Below, piece by piece: positions 18,905 through 28,241 of a DNA stretch of 64,000 nt (positions within the stretch are counted from its first letter, which is position 1; each line of letters begins with the position of its first letter). The DNA is from DASVWZ01 sp036392935 (GTDB lineage Bacteria > Acidobacteriota > Terriglobia > Terriglobales > Acidobacteriaceae). Both the position numbers and the translations under genes were made by a program. The stretch is from assembly GCA_036392935.1 (NCBI GenBank), contig DASVWZ010000147.1:1-64000 (forward strand). Reading direction: 5' to 3'. The notes under the pieces are model-generated. The model did no database searches. It saw only the letters and a list, made by a program, of their open reading frames with translations, and was not told where the DNA came from.

Positions 18905-18992
18905 TGTGGCACGGGCTTGTGTGGCGCGGGCGCCCTCGCCCGTGTGCCGGTTTTTGGGTGGCGCAGCGCTTTTTCGCCGCGAATAAGCAAAG
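18905..18992. repeat. Palindromic repeat in the OPT-ZIP intergenic region
   Basis: The 378-bp gap 18772-19149 holds this element and nothing else recognised. GGCGCGGGCG (18923-18932) pairs with CGCCCGTGTGCC (18937-18948), and GGCACGGGC (18908-18916) can pair with the same right arm. Next to it TTTTGGGTGGCGCAGCG (18952-18968) matches 28242-28258 with one change, so both belong to one dispersed family. Confidence 0.6.
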
Positions 18993-19149
18993 AATTCGGC
19001 CATCGCGCCGGCAGGAAGCAAGGAATCCACAGGAGCGAACCCGCGCGGTTCCCCCACAAGCCGCATGTGTCTAAACTAACCTCACGCAGTACCCCCCACA
19101 AACCCTGCCAGCGCACTTTACTTCTCCATGCTGATATTCTGCTTTCCGC

Positions 19150-19878
19150 ATGAATCCCATCCTTCTGAGTCTGCTGCTGGGACTGACCGCCGCCGCCGCC
19201 AACGTTTTCGGAGGCGCCATCATCGTCCAGCGTGCCTGGGAGCGGCGTTATCTCAATTATTTTGTCGCCGTCGGCGCGGGATTCATGCTGGCCACGGCGC
19301 TGGTAGAGATGGTTCCGGAAAGCATCGAATTGCGCGGCCGCAGCGCCGGATTTCTGGTGCTCCTGGGATATCTTCTCATCCATTTTTTCGAGCACACCGT
19401 CTCGCCCCATTTTCACTTCGGCGAAGAGACTCATAAAGAAGAGTTTGGCCATCACCACAAAAGCTACTCAGTACTGCTTGGCTTGGTAATTCATACCTTT
19501 TTTGACGGCATCGCCATCGCATCCGGGTTTATCGTTTCCAACCGCCTCGGATGGATCATCTTTATTGCGATTTTCCTTCACAAAATTCCCGAAGGATTCA
19601 CGGTTTCCTCCGTCATGCTGGCCGGCGGCCAAAGCCGCCGCGTCGCCTGGGGATCGTCAATCCTCCTGGGCCTGGCGACGGTTGCGGGCGTCATGGTCAT
19701 GGCAGTCGCGCACAACCAGGTTGCTTTCGGATTGCCACTGTCGGCCGGCGTGACGATCTATGTGGCCGCGTCAGACTTAATACCTGAAGTAAATCGTGAG
19801 CCCGGCGTCAAGATGGCGCTCCTGGTGTTTGTGGGTGTGGCTTTCATGTTTGTAATGGATCGGCTCTTCCACATCTAG
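19150..19878 (+). CDS. ZIP family divalent metal transporter
   Basis: 242 residues with seven to eight hydrophobic segments. A histidine-rich cytoplasmic loop (HHHK near residues 98-101, plus HFHFGEETH before it) precedes the two signature helices 'GLVIHTFFDGIAIASGF' and 'IFLHKIPEGFTVSS', whose His, Asp and Glu residues form the binuclear metal site. ZIP proteins bring Zn2+, Fe2+ or related ions into the cytosol; substrate choice cannot be read from the sequence. It precedes sucA by 68 bp on the same strand, but no functional link is apparent. Confidence 0.9.
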   Translation: MNPILLSLLLGLTAAAANVFGGAIIVQRAWERRYLNYFVAVGAGFMLATALVEMVPESIELRGRSAGFLVLLGYLLIHFFEHTVSPHFHFGEETHKEEFGHHHKSYSVLLGLVIHTFFDGIAIASGFIVSNRLGWIIFIAIFLHKIPEGFTVSSVMLAGGQSRRVAWGSSILLGLATVAGVMVMAVAHNQVAFGLPLSAGVTIYVAASDLIPEVNREPGVKMALLVFVGVAFMFVMDRLFHI

Positions 19879-19946
19879 CCATTCCAGTCAGAAAAGCCTG
19901 GCTGAATCGCCCGCAAATCCGCGGCATCCATTATCCTAGTTAAGCT

Positions 19947-22442
19947 ATGGCATTTCAGACCAAAACTCTGGCCGAGGACGCGCCAGCCATCGTTGATTCG
20001 TCGAATCCCGAGCGCGAGCGGGTATTCGATTTGTTCCGCCAATGGGGATATCTTGAGGCTGACCTCGATCCTCTCGGCTTGTTCAAGCCACTTTCTGTCC
20101 CGGAGCTGCAGATCGGCGGCGAATATGCCGCCGAGGCGCGACGCATCTACGCCGGGACCGTCGGCGTGGAGTTCATGCACATTGCCGACGCCGAACGGCG
20201 CCGCTGGATCCAGGAAAAGATGGAAGGTGCAAAGTCTCCCGTTGATCAGGACGCCGCGCTTGAGGGACTCATCCGCGCCAAGCTGTTTGAGCAGGTCCTG
20301 CAGCAGCGATATCTGGGCACCAAACGGTTTTCAATCGAAGGCGTGACCGCGCTGATTCCGCTGGTAGATGAAATTCTAGAGGTCGCCGGTGCGCACGGCG
20401 CGATCGAACTGGTCATGGGCATGAGCCACCGCGGCCGCCTGAATGTCGCTGTGCATGTGGCCAAACGTTCGCTTGAGGAGATGTTTGCCGAGTTCGAAGA
20501 TGTCGATCCGCGCAGCGTCCTGGGCAGCGGCGACGTGAAATATCACATGGGCGCCACCGGATATTACAACACCCGCGCCGGCGCAAAAATTCACATTCAT
20601 CTGGTTTCCAATCCCAGCCATCTGGAAGCCGTCGATCCGGTAACAGAAGGCCGGACACGCGCAAAGATCGACCGCTTCGGCGAAGGCGGCCGCGAGAAAT
20701 ATTTGCCGCTGCTTGTCCACGGTGATTCAGCTTTCGCCGGACAAGGCATCGTAGCCGAGACGCTCAACTACGCCGACCTGCCCGGATACACCGTGGGTGG
20801 CACCGTGCACATCGTTGCCAATAATCTCATCGGATTTACCACCCAGCCGCATGAGGAACATTCCTCGCGCTTCTCAGCGCAATTGGCGCGCCGCCAGGAG
20901 ATTCCTATCTTCCACGTAAACGCCGAAGACGTCGAAGCTGTGCTGCAGATCGGCCGCATCGCCACCGAATACCGCTACAAGTTTGGCAGCGACGTCGTCA
21001 TCGATCTGATCGGCTTCCGCCGTTACGGCCACAGCGAAGTCGACGATCCCACCATCACCCAGCCGATCCACTACCGCGCCATCAAAGACCATCCGCCGCT
21101 GTGGCAGATCTACGCCGACGACGTTGGCGTCGAAAACATCGACGAGCGCGTCAAGGCCATCCGCAGCGAAATGGAAGCCGCGCAACAAAATGCCGGATCC
21201 ATCACCAAGAAGCCCATCCTGCGCGAATTGCCCAATTATTGGAACCACTACTTCGGCGGACGCTACAAGCCGGAGTACGAAGTGCCCACCGGAATCTCGC
21301 TCGACGAAGTCCACGAGCTGACCGAGCGTCTGACCACATACCCCGAATCGTTCCATATCCACGCCAAAGTGAAGAAGTTGCTCGAACAACGCGCCGAGAT
21401 GGGCGCCGGCAAGCGCCTGCTTGACTACGGCATGGCGGAAGCGCTGGCGCTGGCCAGCCTGGTCAAGTCCGGCACGCCCGTCCGCATGAGCGGCCAGGAC
21501 AGCCGCCGCGGAACCTTTAACCAGCGGCACTCATTCTTGATCGATACCGAGAACGAACAGCTTTACATGCCGCTGGCGCATATTTCCCCCAATCAGGCGC
21601 GCTGCGAGATCTTCAACTCCACGCTTTCAGAAGCCGGCGTAATCGGATTCGAATACGGCTATAGCCGCGATTATCCCGAAGCGCTGGTCGTTTGGGAAGC
21701 GCAATTCGGCGACTTCGCCAACGTCGGCCAGGCCATGATCGATCAGTTCGTCAGCGCCGGTGAAGACAAATGGAACCTGCTCTCCGGCCTCGTTCTGCTG
21801 CTCCCTCATGGATACGAAGGCCAGGGGCCGGAACATTCTAGCGCCCGAATCGAACGATTCTTGCAACTCGCCGCGCGTGACAACATTCAAATCTGCCAGC
21901 CCTCGAACGCCGGTCAGTATTTTCATCTGCTCCGCCGTCAAGCCCTACGGCACTGGCGCAAACCGCTGATCGTTTTTACTCCCAAGAGCATGTTGCGCCA
22001 TCCCGACGCTTCTTCGCCGGTCGAAGACTTGACCCACCAAGAATTCCTCAACGTGTATCCCGATGCCGATGTCCAGGAAGCCAAACGCCTCCTGCTCTGC
22101 ACCGGAAAAATCGGCCACGAGCTGCGCGAAGAGCGCAAACGTATAAAAGACACTTCAACCGCCATCGTCTTCGTCGAGCAGCTTTATCCCTTCCCCGAAG
22201 CGGAACTGATGGAACAGCTGGAAAAATACTCGACTGCCCGCGAAATCGTCTGGGTGCAGGAAGAGCCCGCCAACATGGGCGCGCTTTCCTACATCATGCC
22301 GCGCCTGCGGCGCATCGCCGGAGAACGCGCCGTGGTCTCGATCAAACGCACCGGCAGTTCAAGTCCATCCACCGGATCCGCCGGCGCTCACGAAATGGAG
22401 CAAAAAGCGTTGCTCGCCCTCGCCCTTTCCAGCCAAGGCTGA
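19947..22442 (+). CDS. sucA: 2-oxoglutarate dehydrogenase E1 component
   Basis: 831 residues, about 100 shorter than the E. coli enzyme because the N-terminal extension is reduced. Thiamine-diphosphate and active-site motifs include 'VMGMSHRGRLNVA', 'GDSAFAGQGIVAETLN', 'IVANNLIGFTT' and 'WEAQFGDFANVGQ'. The C-terminal transketolase-like half shows 'LSGLVLLLPHGYEGQGPEHSSAR' in separated blocks. It decarboxylates 2-oxoglutarate in the TCA cycle, passing succinyl groups to the E2 lipoyl domain. The E2 and E3 genes are not next to it. An intrinsic terminator follows after about 25 bases. Confidence 0.93.
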   Translation: MAFQTKTLAEDAPAIVDSSNPERERVFDLFRQWGYLEADLDPLGLFKPLSVPELQIGGEYAAEARRIYAGTVGVEFMHIADAERRRWIQEKMEGAKSPVDQDAALEGLIRAKLFEQVLQQRYLGTKRFSIEGVTALIPLVDEILEVAGAHGAIELVMGMSHRGRLNVAVHVAKRSLEEMFAEFEDVDPRSVLGSGDVKYHMGATGYYNTRAGAKIHIHLVSNPSHLEAVDPVTEGRTRAKIDRFGEGGREKYLPLLVHGDSAFAGQGIVAETLNYADLPGYTVGGTVHIVANNLIGFTTQPHEEHSSRFSAQLARRQEIPIFHVNAEDVEAVLQIGRIATEYRYKFGSDVVIDLIGFRRYGHSEVDDPTITQPIHYRAIKDHPPLWQIYADDVGVENIDERVKAIRSEMEAAQQNAGSITKKPILRELPNYWNHYFGGRYKPEYEVPTGISLDEVHELTERLTTYPESFHIHAKVKKLLEQRAEMGAGKRLLDYGMAEALALASLVKSGTPVRMSGQDSRRGTFNQRHSFLIDTENEQLYMPLAHISPNQARCEIFNSTLSEAGVIGFEYGYSRDYPEALVVWEAQFGDFANVGQAMIDQFVSAGEDKWNLLSGLVLLLPHGYEGQGPEHSSARIERFLQLAARDNIQICQPSNAGQYFHLLRRQALRHWRKPLIVFTPKSMLRHPDASSPVEDLTHQEFLNVYPDADVQEAKRLLLCTGKIGHELREERKRIKDTSTAIVFVEQLYPFPEAELMEQLEKYSTAREIVWVQEEPANMGALSYIMPRLRRIAGERAVVSIKRTGSSSPSTGSAGAHEMEQKALLALALSSQG

Positions 22443-22466
22443 GCCAACACAGTTCGCAATAAACAA

Positions 22467-22491
22467 AGCCCGCGATCACCGCGGGCTTTTC
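22467..22491 (+). terminator. Bidirectional intrinsic terminator between sucA and the PEGA gene
   Basis: The 8-bp stem AGCCCGCG/CGCGGGCT with loop ATCAC is followed by TTTTC on the plus strand, and the minus strand reads through into TTTGTTT. It can end both converging genes. Confidence 0.8.
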
Positions 22492-22510
22492 TTCGTGCTC
22501 AAAATCTGAA

Positions 22511-23218
22511 CTACTCCTTCTGCAACGCCGCTTTCAGATTCACTTCCGAACCCGCGCTTACCGACAAATCCTTCTGCCAGTCTTTGTATCCATCTTCTGA
22601 AACCTTCACCGAATGTTGCCCTGGCGCCAGACTCAACGAAGCCGGCGCGTTGCCCACAAAGTTGTTGTCGATATAAATGTCCGCGCCGTCCGGCGTCGAA
22701 TTCACATTGATCTTCCCTTTGCTGGAATCGGCGCCTGCAGTTTGCACCACCGCCGGCTGCGTCATCGACGGTTCCGCGGGAACCGCTTTCGGCGCAGGCA
22801 CGTCAACCGCGGCATTCGTCGACTTCACCGCCGACTTCTGCTTCGGATCGCCCGCCAATTCATCCGCTACCTGCGAATAAAACTTGTCGGTCATGCGATC
22901 GCCCGCGCCCCACGAAAATCCCTTCTTCGTCTGCACGTTGATGATCAGCGTCGCGGAACTTTCGCCCTGCGGCTCGACCGACGCGTTCGCCACAAAACCC
23001 TCCGACGTAACCGAGCGCCCGGTTTCAAACGTGAACATCAAAGTTTTCTCATCCACAAACGTCACCACATGGCGTTCCCGCGCGGTGCGCAGCGCCGCTT
23101 GAAATACCTGGTCGGCAGAGTTGTTGTAGGTTTTCTTCTTCGGCTCGGCCTGCGCAACGATCGGCAGAAGCAGAGCGATAAATATCAGCAAACTACGGAA
23201 CCACAGCTTTCTGTTCAC
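22511..23218 (-). CDS. Exported PEGA-domain protein
   Basis: 235 residues. A signal peptide of about 24 residues ends in AQA-E. The middle (about 30-125) is an unrecognised domain with 'FQAALRTARERHVV' and 'LIINVQTKKGF'. The linker (about 125-165) is Pro/Ala-rich, and a C-terminal PEGA domain spans about 165-232 ('VNSTPDGADIYIDNNFVG', 'LAPGQHSVKVSEDGY'). PEGA domains are beta-rich modules of surface and periplasmic proteins, thought to bind envelope components. No enzyme motif is visible. It converges with sucA and shares its terminator. Confidence 0.75.
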   Translation of the reverse strand: MNRKLWFRSLLIFIALLLPIVAQAEPKKKTYNNSADQVFQAALRTARERHVVTFVDEKTLMFTFETGRSVTSEGFVANASVEPQGESSATLIINVQTKKGFSWGAGDRMTDKFYSQVADELAGDPKQKSAVKSTNAAVDVPAPKAVPAEPSMTQPAVVQTAGADSSKGKINVNSTPDGADIYIDNNFVGNAPASLSLAPGQHSVKVSEDGYKDWQKDLSVSAGSEVNLKAALQKE

Positions 23219-23423
23219 GGCATGTCTCCGGACTTGCGAAAGTTTTCGACTGGTTCCAGCAATCGCGTGCGTGGCGTCGAGCGGCCAGGGAGGAAACTCT
23301 AAACGCGTGATGCGGAGTCGACAAAAATAGAATATCGATCGCCAAGCCGCGTTGCCTGATTACGAAAGTTGATGTCCCTTCAGCGGCCGCAGCCAACAAG
23401 CGCCCGCAGCCAACAAAGCCCGC

Positions 23424-23459
23424 AAAAAGAAAAAGGCTCCAGCCATGCAGGCTGAAGCC
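23424..23459 (-). terminator. Intrinsic terminator of the small hydrophilic protein gene
   Basis: On the minus strand a 10-bp stem with one mismatch (GGCTTCAGCC, loop TGCAT, GGCTGGAGCC) is followed by TTTTTCTTTTT. It lies about 35 bases after the stop codon of the 63-residue gene. Confidence 0.8.
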
Positions 23460-23493
23460 CCGGTTGAAATCTAGTCTAAACGCGCCGCCAAAA

Positions 23494-23685
23494 CTACGAT
23501 GCCCGGCGCTGTCCCTGGTCCTTCTTTTCTACTTGGTCATCGGTCGAGCCTTCGTGCTCGCCGCGGTTGGGAAGTTTCTGCACGTCCTGACCTTGACCCT
23601 GCTTCCGGCGCTCTTCTTCGCTCTGGTTGCGCGGATCGTTGGGATTGTTGGGATTGTTCTGCTTCTGGTTCGGATTATCTGTCAT
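23494..23685 (-). CDS. 63-residue hydrophilic, Asn/Gln/Glu-rich protein
   Basis: The protein begins MTDNPNQKQNNPNNPNDP and is almost wholly polar, with no hydrophobic core and no signal peptide. It is probably disordered. AGGAGG lies 8 bases before the ATG and a good intrinsic terminator follows, which is why I choose this strand over a longer hydrophobic ORF on the plus strand at the same place. The composition resembles small stress- or desiccation-linked hydrophilic proteins, but no family was recognised and no function is claimed. Confidence 0.7.
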   Translation of the reverse strand: MTDNPNQKQNNPNNPNDPRNQSEEERRKQGQGQDVQKLPNRGEHEGSTDDQVEKKDQGQRRAS

Positions 23686-23893
23686 GTTGGTGTCCTCCTG
23701 TTTTTAAATATTGGCTAACTAAAAAATCAGTTAACTAACTCTTGCGAACAGACATTAGGTGACCAATCTGCAATTGGGGTTGGACGCGCCGCCTCACTTT
23801 TTTCCCCGATGCCGCCTCCCGCGCCGTTTAATTTCGCGATTCCCCTACAGTGCGCAGTGTATTCTCGCGCCCGGTCTTATAATTTTCCTTCCT

Positions 23894-25294
23894 ATGTCAG
23901 AAGCCGCAGGCCAGCACGAACGGCGCGCCATCGAAATGCGCGTCACCGCGCGCCAGCTTTTCGACCACGCTCTCGCCGAATCGAGCATTGAGCGCGCCTT
24001 CGAGCGCCACGTCTCCTGCGAGCGCGGCGTGCTGCGCATTTCTGAAGATCTCTACGACCTTCATTCTTACGGACGCGTCTTCGTCGTCTCCATCGGCAAG
24101 GCCGCGCACACCATGGTCAAAGCGCTCGCATCCCAGGCCGGACAGCGCTTTGAAGGCATCGTGGCAACTTCCGTGCAACCCGCCGCGCAGCTCCCCGGCT
24201 TCCGCTATTTCTTTGGCGGACACCCAACTCCCAACGAAGAATCCGTCCGCGCCGCGCAAGCCATCCTCAAGTCGATGGAAGCGCAGAACCCGGCCTCGCT
24301 GGTAATTTTTCTTCTGAGCGGAGGCGGTTCCTCCATCGCCGAAACTCCCATCGACCACGAAATCTCTCTCGCCGATCTCGTCGCCACCTACGCCGCGCTC
24401 GTCCACTCCGGCGCGCCCATCGCCGAAATCAACGCCATCCGCAAACATCTTTCCGCCATCAAAGGTGGACGCCTCGCCGCAGCCGCCTCCGGCGCGCAAC
24501 TCGTCTCCATTCTCGTCTCCGACGTGCCTGACAACACGCCCGACGCGCTCGCCTCCGGCCCAACCATGCCCGATTCCACCACCGTCGAAGACTGCCATCG
24601 CATCGCCGCCAAATACGAAATGCTCAAGCACTTCCCCGCTTCCGTGCGCGAGCTCTTTCAAATGCATGCGCTCGAAGAAACGCCGAAGTCCGACGATGCT
24701 GCATTCGTGCACAGCCGCTGGTGGACTGTGCTTTCAAACGCGACTCTGCTTGAAGCAGCTAAGGCTGAAGCCGAGCGTCAGGGATTTCTGGTTGAAATCG
24801 ACAATCGCTGCGACGATTGGGACTACGCCGACGCGGCCAATTATTTATTGAAGCGTCTGCATGAATTGCGCAAGCAAGCCGAGCGCGTCTGCCTGCTCTC
24901 CGGAGGAGAAGTCACCGTCAAAGTCACCCGCAGCGGCGGCGTTGGCGGACGCAACCAGCAGTTCACGCTCGCCTGCGCCGAAAAAATCGCCGGACAAAGC
25001 ATCACCGTGCTCAGCGCCGGCACCGACGGCATCGACGGCAACAGCCCCGCCGCCGGAGCCCTCGTCGACGGAACCACCACCGCCCGCGCGAAGTCGAAGA
25101 TGCTAGCAGGTGTGAACGAAAAGATGCTGGAACACACGAAGCCGCTGACAGGAGAAAAGTCGCGCGGGCTCGATCCAGCGCTCGCTCTGTCAAACTTCAA
25201 CGCGTACCCGTTCTTCGACGCTCTCGGCGACGCCATCATCACCGGCCCCACCGGCAACAACCTCCGCGACCTCCGCCTCCTGCTGGCGTATTAA
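23894..25294 (+). CDS. Glycerate 2-kinase (MOFRL family)
   Basis: About 466 residues from the ATG at 23894; an in-frame extension to 23759 exists but lacks family similarity. The N-terminal GckA/TtuD domain shows 'VVSIGKAAHTM', 'GGHPTPNEESV' and 'FLLSGGGSS'. The C-terminal MOFRL domain has 'GGRNQQFTLACA' and 'AGTDGIDGNSPAAGA'. The enzyme phosphorylates D-glycerate with ATP, giving 2-phosphoglycerate, and serves glyoxylate, tartrate or serine-cycle routes. No pathway partner lies nearby. A CCGGCA/TGCCGG hairpin follows but has no T run. Confidence 0.9.
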   Translation: MSEAAGQHERRAIEMRVTARQLFDHALAESSIERAFERHVSCERGVLRISEDLYDLHSYGRVFVVSIGKAAHTMVKALASQAGQRFEGIVATSVQPAAQLPGFRYFFGGHPTPNEESVRAAQAILKSMEAQNPASLVIFLLSGGGSSIAETPIDHEISLADLVATYAALVHSGAPIAEINAIRKHLSAIKGGRLAAAASGAQLVSILVSDVPDNTPDALASGPTMPDSTTVEDCHRIAAKYEMLKHFPASVRELFQMHALEETPKSDDAAFVHSRWWTVLSNATLLEAAKAEAERQGFLVEIDNRCDDWDYADAANYLLKRLHELRKQAERVCLLSGGEVTVKVTRSGGVGGRNQQFTLACAEKIAGQSITVLSAGTDGIDGNSPAAGALVDGTTTARAKSKMLAGVNEKMLEHTKPLTGEKSRGLDPALALSNFNAYPFFDALGDAIITGPTGNNLRDLRLLLAY

Positions 25295-25348
25295 GCCGTC
25301 TGTCCGGCACCGATGCCGGTGACGAAAGAAGCATTTAAACTGATATAA

Positions 25349-26089
25349 ATGGGTGTCTACAGGACGGAAAACAAGCCGGGGCCAGAACCACATAAGTGGC
25401 CCGTCGTGAAAGTGGCCGACATTGGAACGGATCAACCATTTGTTCAGGGAATCCTAGACCTACCGCCGATTGTCGAGGCCGGAACCATCCGCGATCCTCG
25501 GCGGCAAAAGGTAAAGGAGGCAATTCTATCAATCCTCATGGACGGTCTTATGCCGGCGTTTTTGGAATTACAGCGGATTAGGGCGTCCGTGGGAAAAGAA
25601 CTGCCCCTGATGAACCGGCAGCAACTTTACGAAGACCTTTGCCGAAAGCTCTGGAAGTCCTACAAGGACTTGACGGAAAAAGTAGCACGTCTAATGGGAT
25701 TCAAGATCGGATTCTTATTCGACAACGACAAGAAATTCCGCGATGGCCTGAAGGAATTTCGTGAACAGAACCCTAGGCTACGGCAAGGATTCGAAAAGCT
25801 CCTACAGGACCTGCGATCGGAATGGCAGAACGATCTTGCCAAGTTCCGTAACACATGGCTGGAACACCAGACCTCTGATCCACGGAAGTTTCAGAAATTC
25901 TATACGCCCGAGTATGCGGAGTTTCTGTTCAACTCCGTTTGGCGAGCAATCGTAGACATCCTGCCGAATCTATTGGAGCTACGTCTCGGGGATGGTTGGC
26001 TCCTAATCGAACAAGATCCGAATGACCCAGGCCCACGATGGCCGGGACGTTTCCGCTACTCCCACGCCGCTTTCCGCGATTTGAAATAG
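25349..26089 (+). CDS. Unrecognised cytosolic protein of 246 residues
   Basis: No family recognised. The sequence is rich in charged residues and predicted helix, particularly at about 95-190 ('LYEDLCRKLWKSYKDL', 'KKFRDGLKEFREQNPRLRQ'). The C-terminus is mixed, with 'LGDGWLLIEQDPNDPGPRWPG'. No signal peptide or membrane segment is seen. Codon use is less G+C-biased than in the flanking genes, consistent with a transferred island that also includes the next gene. No clear ribosome binding site precedes the ATG, and the start is uncertain. Confidence 0.55.
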   Translation: MGVYRTENKPGPEPHKWPVVKVADIGTDQPFVQGILDLPPIVEAGTIRDPRRQKVKEAILSILMDGLMPAFLELQRIRASVGKELPLMNRQQLYEDLCRKLWKSYKDLTEKVARLMGFKIGFLFDNDKKFRDGLKEFREQNPRLRQGFEKLLQDLRSEWQNDLAKFRNTWLEHQTSDPRKFQKFYTPEYAEFLFNSVWRAIVDILPNLLELRLGDGWLLIEQDPNDPGPRWPGRFRYSHAAFRDLK

Positions 26090-26522
26090 CTCGTCCGCAC
26101 GGGCGCTTATGTCTGGTAGCAGTGCCGTACGCTTGCCATCCTTGAGCGAGCGCCTTCTGCGAAGCGCGGGATCTGGGCGAACCGCGCTGCCTCCGCGCCT
26201 CTCGCGAACCATCAAGTGCGCACCCTGGCTCGCGTCCTTATTCAAGCGGCACCGGAACCTCGGGTCTCGCGCCATCCGAGAACTCAGAACTACTATCCGG
26301 ATTGCGGAACCAGCGGCACGGGCCCGACGCCGCCGGCCCCTGGTTCTGAGAATCCACCTAGGCTATCCATTTTGTGATCTCACCCTCACTCTTATACGGC
26401 ATCGTGGTGGCGTACGTGGGGTTATCTTGTAGATTCACCTGTGCCCTTCCGATTGCCTACCAGCACGACTTCTAGTAGGGTGCTGATTGTAGAGGGGGAA
26501 TTTAGGTAACGGGGAGGCTACC
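26090..26522. other. 433-bp gap without a convincing gene
   Basis: A 107-codon ORF on the plus strand has Arg-rich, shadow-like composition and is not accepted. Short inverted repeats are present: GGAACCAG/CTGGTTCT at about 26307-26350 and CAGCAC/GTGCTG at about 26461-26485. GGGGAGG at the end is the ribosome binding site of the next gene. Confidence 0.5.
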
Positions 26523-28013
26523 TTGTCCCGCTTTTTGGCTATCACCTTTTTTCGTCTCGTACAGCAACGCGCCGCGACATTCCAGTCGGACGTCATCACT
26601 TACGCTGCCGCAAAGCTGCCATTCGCGACGGTTCTTGCCGTAACTACGGTGGGGCTTTCGGGGTGCTACAACCATCAGTTTCAGAAATCTGAGCCGGCCG
26701 CCGTGAAGGGGATAAAAAGCAAAGTTCAAATCGGTGTCATCGAGTTCGATGACATGGGCGAGCTTTTTAACCGGTGTGATCTTTCTCCCCAAGATGACCA
26801 ACCCTGCCAACTAATTGAGGTGCAAAAGTGGATCGAGCTCCAACGAAAAGCCGCCGCACCGGTGCCAACGGTAGTTGTAACGTTTGTTCACGGCTGGGAT
26901 AACAACGCGGCCCCATCGAACGACGACCTGCGCCAATTCAGCACAGAGCTTGACCGGCTTCAGTACGGATCTGAGGCGTCCTTGCACGTCATCGGTGTTT
27001 ACATCGGCTGGCGTGGCAGTAGTACGCCCGGGAGACATACGATTGAATATTTTTGGACCGTATTCAATAGGGAGGCCGCCGCTCACCGGGTTGCGTCGGT
27101 TTCTGCCACAGAAGTGCTATTTCGCATTCGCGATTCCGCCAAAAAAACCTTGCCGGGAGTTGGACGAGGCGGATTCGTTCTCGTTGGTCATTCGTTTGGA
27201 GGCTTGATCGTCGAGCGAACACTGGCGCAAGCCCTAACCGCATTCATGGTCCTCAGCGCAGACAGAAACCCCGACGACCGCACCTGTGAAGGAGGGGGAG
27301 TTCAACCTTTCGCCGACCTGACGGTCCTGATTAACCCCGCGATTGATGCAATCGAGACGCAACAGCTCATAGACATGATGAAAAGGGCGCGAGTCAAGAC
27401 TTGTTCGCCGAACAAGGGCTTTCAACCGCCGCTATTAGGTTCGATTAAATCGCAGACAGACAACGCGACTGGATTCGCATTTGTTTTCGGGCATACTTTG
27501 GAAAGCGAAAACAAGGTTTTCCGCCACTACGGCGATGCTCCTGCTCTAAGCTCCGAAACCGATCCAAAGCCGCCCAGCCAGTGGTCGGTGTACAAGCACA
27601 CCGCTGGCTCACTCTCTTACTACCAGAACTATTGTTTCATCGAGGATGGCAACGCAGGGGACAACGCCTGCAAAGACGTTGCCAAGGAAGTCAACGAGGA
27701 AAGGAACAAACTGGGGAATCCTAAGGAGGCGTCGCTAGCGTTTCCAAAGAATACGCCGAACTATCAACAAGCGTTTGCTAACAGTGCATATCCCAACCCT
27801 GTTGCGCAAAACCTCTATACACGATTTCGAGGCAAATGCACGTACGACAAATGCGATGTCTGGAACAATACGCCGTATTGGATCTTTACCGTACCGAACG
27901 ACGTGGTAGCAGGCCATAGCGGCTGGGCAAGTTCGAAGTTGGCACTTCTTCTTGAGGATATAGTCAGAGAGACTTTACTCGCAGAAAAATCTAAAACCAT
28001 TGGATTTGATTGA
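26523..28013 (+). CDS. Lipoprotein alpha/beta-hydrolase of unknown substrate
   Basis: 496 residues. GGGGAGG lies 5-11 bases before a TTG start. A hydrophobic stretch ends in the lipobox LSGC at residues 45-48, so the mature protein probably begins at C48 and is lipid-anchored; the 47-residue leader is unusually long. The hydrolase fold shows 'VVVTFVHGWDNNA' (oxyanion-side HG motif) and the nucleophile elbow GHSFGG with Ser224. The C-terminal third has paired cysteines (for example 'CTYDKCDVW') and no family match known to me. The catalytic Asp and His cannot be assigned with confidence. Base composition is A+T-richer than the surroundings. Confidence 0.65.
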   Translation: MSRFLAITFFRLVQQRAATFQSDVITYAAAKLPFATVLAVTTVGLSGCYNHQFQKSEPAAVKGIKSKVQIGVIEFDDMGELFNRCDLSPQDDQPCQLIEVQKWIELQRKAAAPVPTVVVTFVHGWDNNAAPSNDDLRQFSTELDRLQYGSEASLHVIGVYIGWRGSSTPGRHTIEYFWTVFNREAAAHRVASVSATEVLFRIRDSAKKTLPGVGRGGFVLVGHSFGGLIVERTLAQALTAFMVLSADRNPDDRTCEGGGVQPFADLTVLINPAIDAIETQQLIDMMKRARVKTCSPNKGFQPPLLGSIKSQTDNATGFAFVFGHTLESENKVFRHYGDAPALSSETDPKPPSQWSVYKHTAGSLSYYQNYCFIEDGNAGDNACKDVAKEVNEERNKLGNPKEASLAFPKNTPNYQQAFANSAYPNPVAQNLYTRFRGKCTYDKCDVWNNTPYWIFTVPNDVVAGHSGWASSKLALLLEDIVRETLLAEKSKTIGFD

Positions 28014-28241
28014 TCCATCACGGAAGAGTCGGGGATGAGCGGACCGGCCTTCCAGCCGCCGGCACCGTCATCGCTGTGGGGTGCCCATGCCTTCAGCCCT
28101 GCCGCAACCATCCCCCCACCATTGTCATTCCGAGTGAGCGTTCTTTGCGGCCGAGGAATCTGCTGTTACCGAATTCCAAACGCCCGCACCATATCGGGGC
28201 TCGCCTTCACAGCTTGCGGAAAAAGCCAACTAGAACCACGC

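Noticed and set aside
23464..23718. 84-codon plus-strand hydrophobic ORF
   Set aside because: The minus strand carries AGGAGG, an ATG and a terminator for a hydrophilic protein; the plus-strand ORF is its antisense.
25295..25320. CCGGCA/TGCCGG hairpin after glycerate kinase as terminator
   Set aside because: No T run follows and the stem is only 6 bp.
26109..26432. 107-codon plus-strand ORF
   Set aside because: Arg/Ser-rich composition, no ribosome binding site and no family pattern.
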